Shown: positions 63,733 to 64,000 of the stretch, piece after piece
Layout: each line of letters starts with the position of its first letter
How positions within the stretch are numbered: the stretch's first letter is position 1
From: Burkholderia sp052045245
GTDB taxonomy: Bacteria > Pseudomonadota > Gammaproteobacteria > Burkholderiales > Burkholderiaceae
Reading direction: 5' to 3'
DNA length: 64,000 nucleotides
Assembly (NCBI RefSeq): GCF_052045245.1
Contig: NZ_JBQEON010000031.1
Coordinates: forward strand, 1-64,000
Position numbers and translations under genes: made by a program
The notes under the pieces: generated by a model
Database searches by the model: none
The model's input: only the letters and a program-made list of their open reading frames with translations
Told to the model about the DNA's origin: nothing

Positions 63733-64000
63733 GCGGCTTCGCCGCCGGCTCCTCGCTGACCGTCGCGAGCGCGAAGTCCGCGCTCGCGGACGGTCTCGCG
63801 CGCATCGGCGCCGGCGCGACCGCCGTCGATTGCGCGACGCTGACGCAGTTCGACTCGTCCGCGCTCGCCGTGCTGCTCGCATGGCAACGTGCCGCCAAAG
63901 CGCGCGGCGCGACCCTCGACATCCTCAATCTCCCTCCGAAGCTCGCCAGCCTCGCGCGTGCCTACGGCGTCGACGCGCTCATCGAAGGCACCGGGCGACA
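63729..64000 (+). CDS. mlaB: MlaB STAS-domain protein, 3' end cut by window edge
   Basis: Cytoplasmic STAS protein that binds and stabilises MlaF. Ninety codons are visible from GTG 63729, which overlaps the mlaC stop (GTGA). The STAS core appears as VDCATLTQFDSSALAVLLAW, with the conserved DSS loop, followed by LDILNLPPKLASLARAYGV. Only the last few residues should be missing. Confidence 0.9.
   Translation, partial: MSGFAAGSSLTVASAKSALADGLARIGAGATAVDCATLTQFDSSALAVLLAWQRAAKARGATLDILNLPPKLASLARAYGVDALIEGTGR

Overview
The window is a contiguous piece of a high-GC betaproteobacterial chromosome, almost certainly Burkholderia and most likely the Burkholderia cepacia complex. The evidence is the gene order fusA/tuf-S10-spc-alpha, the protein sequences, an anti-hemB-type small RNA between hemB and engB, and an mla operon that includes mlaA. 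Nearly all genes are core and chromosomally conserved. I see no prophage, intact insertion sequence, CRISPR array, tRNA or rRNA.

Layout. 1-16175: the 3' end of tuf, then the S10, spc and alpha ribosomal clusters (rpsJ to rplQ with secY, infA, rpmJ and rpoA). This long run is interrupted by four larger gaps that carry a promoter, structured leaders or a terminator. 16317-21366: cutA-dsbD, then convergent hemB, the small RNA, engB, and a divergent cytochrome c4 gene. 21593-26885: System II cytochrome c assembly (resB, ccsB) and the MsrPQ periplasmic methionine-sulfoxide repair pair. 26971-30123: lptM-like lipoprotein, cyaY, and PBP1a (mrcA). 30344-37346: a pilMN-pilO/P-pilQ type IV pilus/competence assembly cluster running into aroK-aroB-dgt. 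37437-42510: the glycerol-3-phosphate operon ugpBAECQ. 42676-44314: ompW-type porin and a REP-type transposase relative with a lost catalytic motif. 44603-50858: glutamate synthase gltBD. 50931-51869: a short AT-richer accessory patch with one unknown membrane protein. 51870-55752: Na+/alanine-type symporter, thpR (containing 8 undetermined bases), and an SbmA/YddA-like ABC exporter. 55986-59735: TPP-riboswitch-controlled thiO-thiS-thiG-thiE. 59758-64000: mlaFEDACB for outer-membrane lipid asymmetry, with mlaB cut by the window edge.

Working logic: the left quarter makes ribosomes, the secretion channel SecY and RNA polymerase alpha. The next blocks serve envelope redox chemistry and respiration (DsbD, cytochrome c4, ResB/CcsB, MsrPQ, heme synthesis). 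The right part serves nitrogen, phosphate-ester and vitamin metabolism and envelope maintenance.

The observations most worth checking are the transposase-family protein whose HUH histidines are both glutamine, the single-gene PilO-PilP fusion with a short secretin, the anti-hemB-like RNA whose loop is complementary to Shine-Dalgarno sequences, mutually exclusive stems ahead of rpoA, the long structured leader of rplN, and the duplicated-length ThiE. I found no convincing wholly new multi-gene system.
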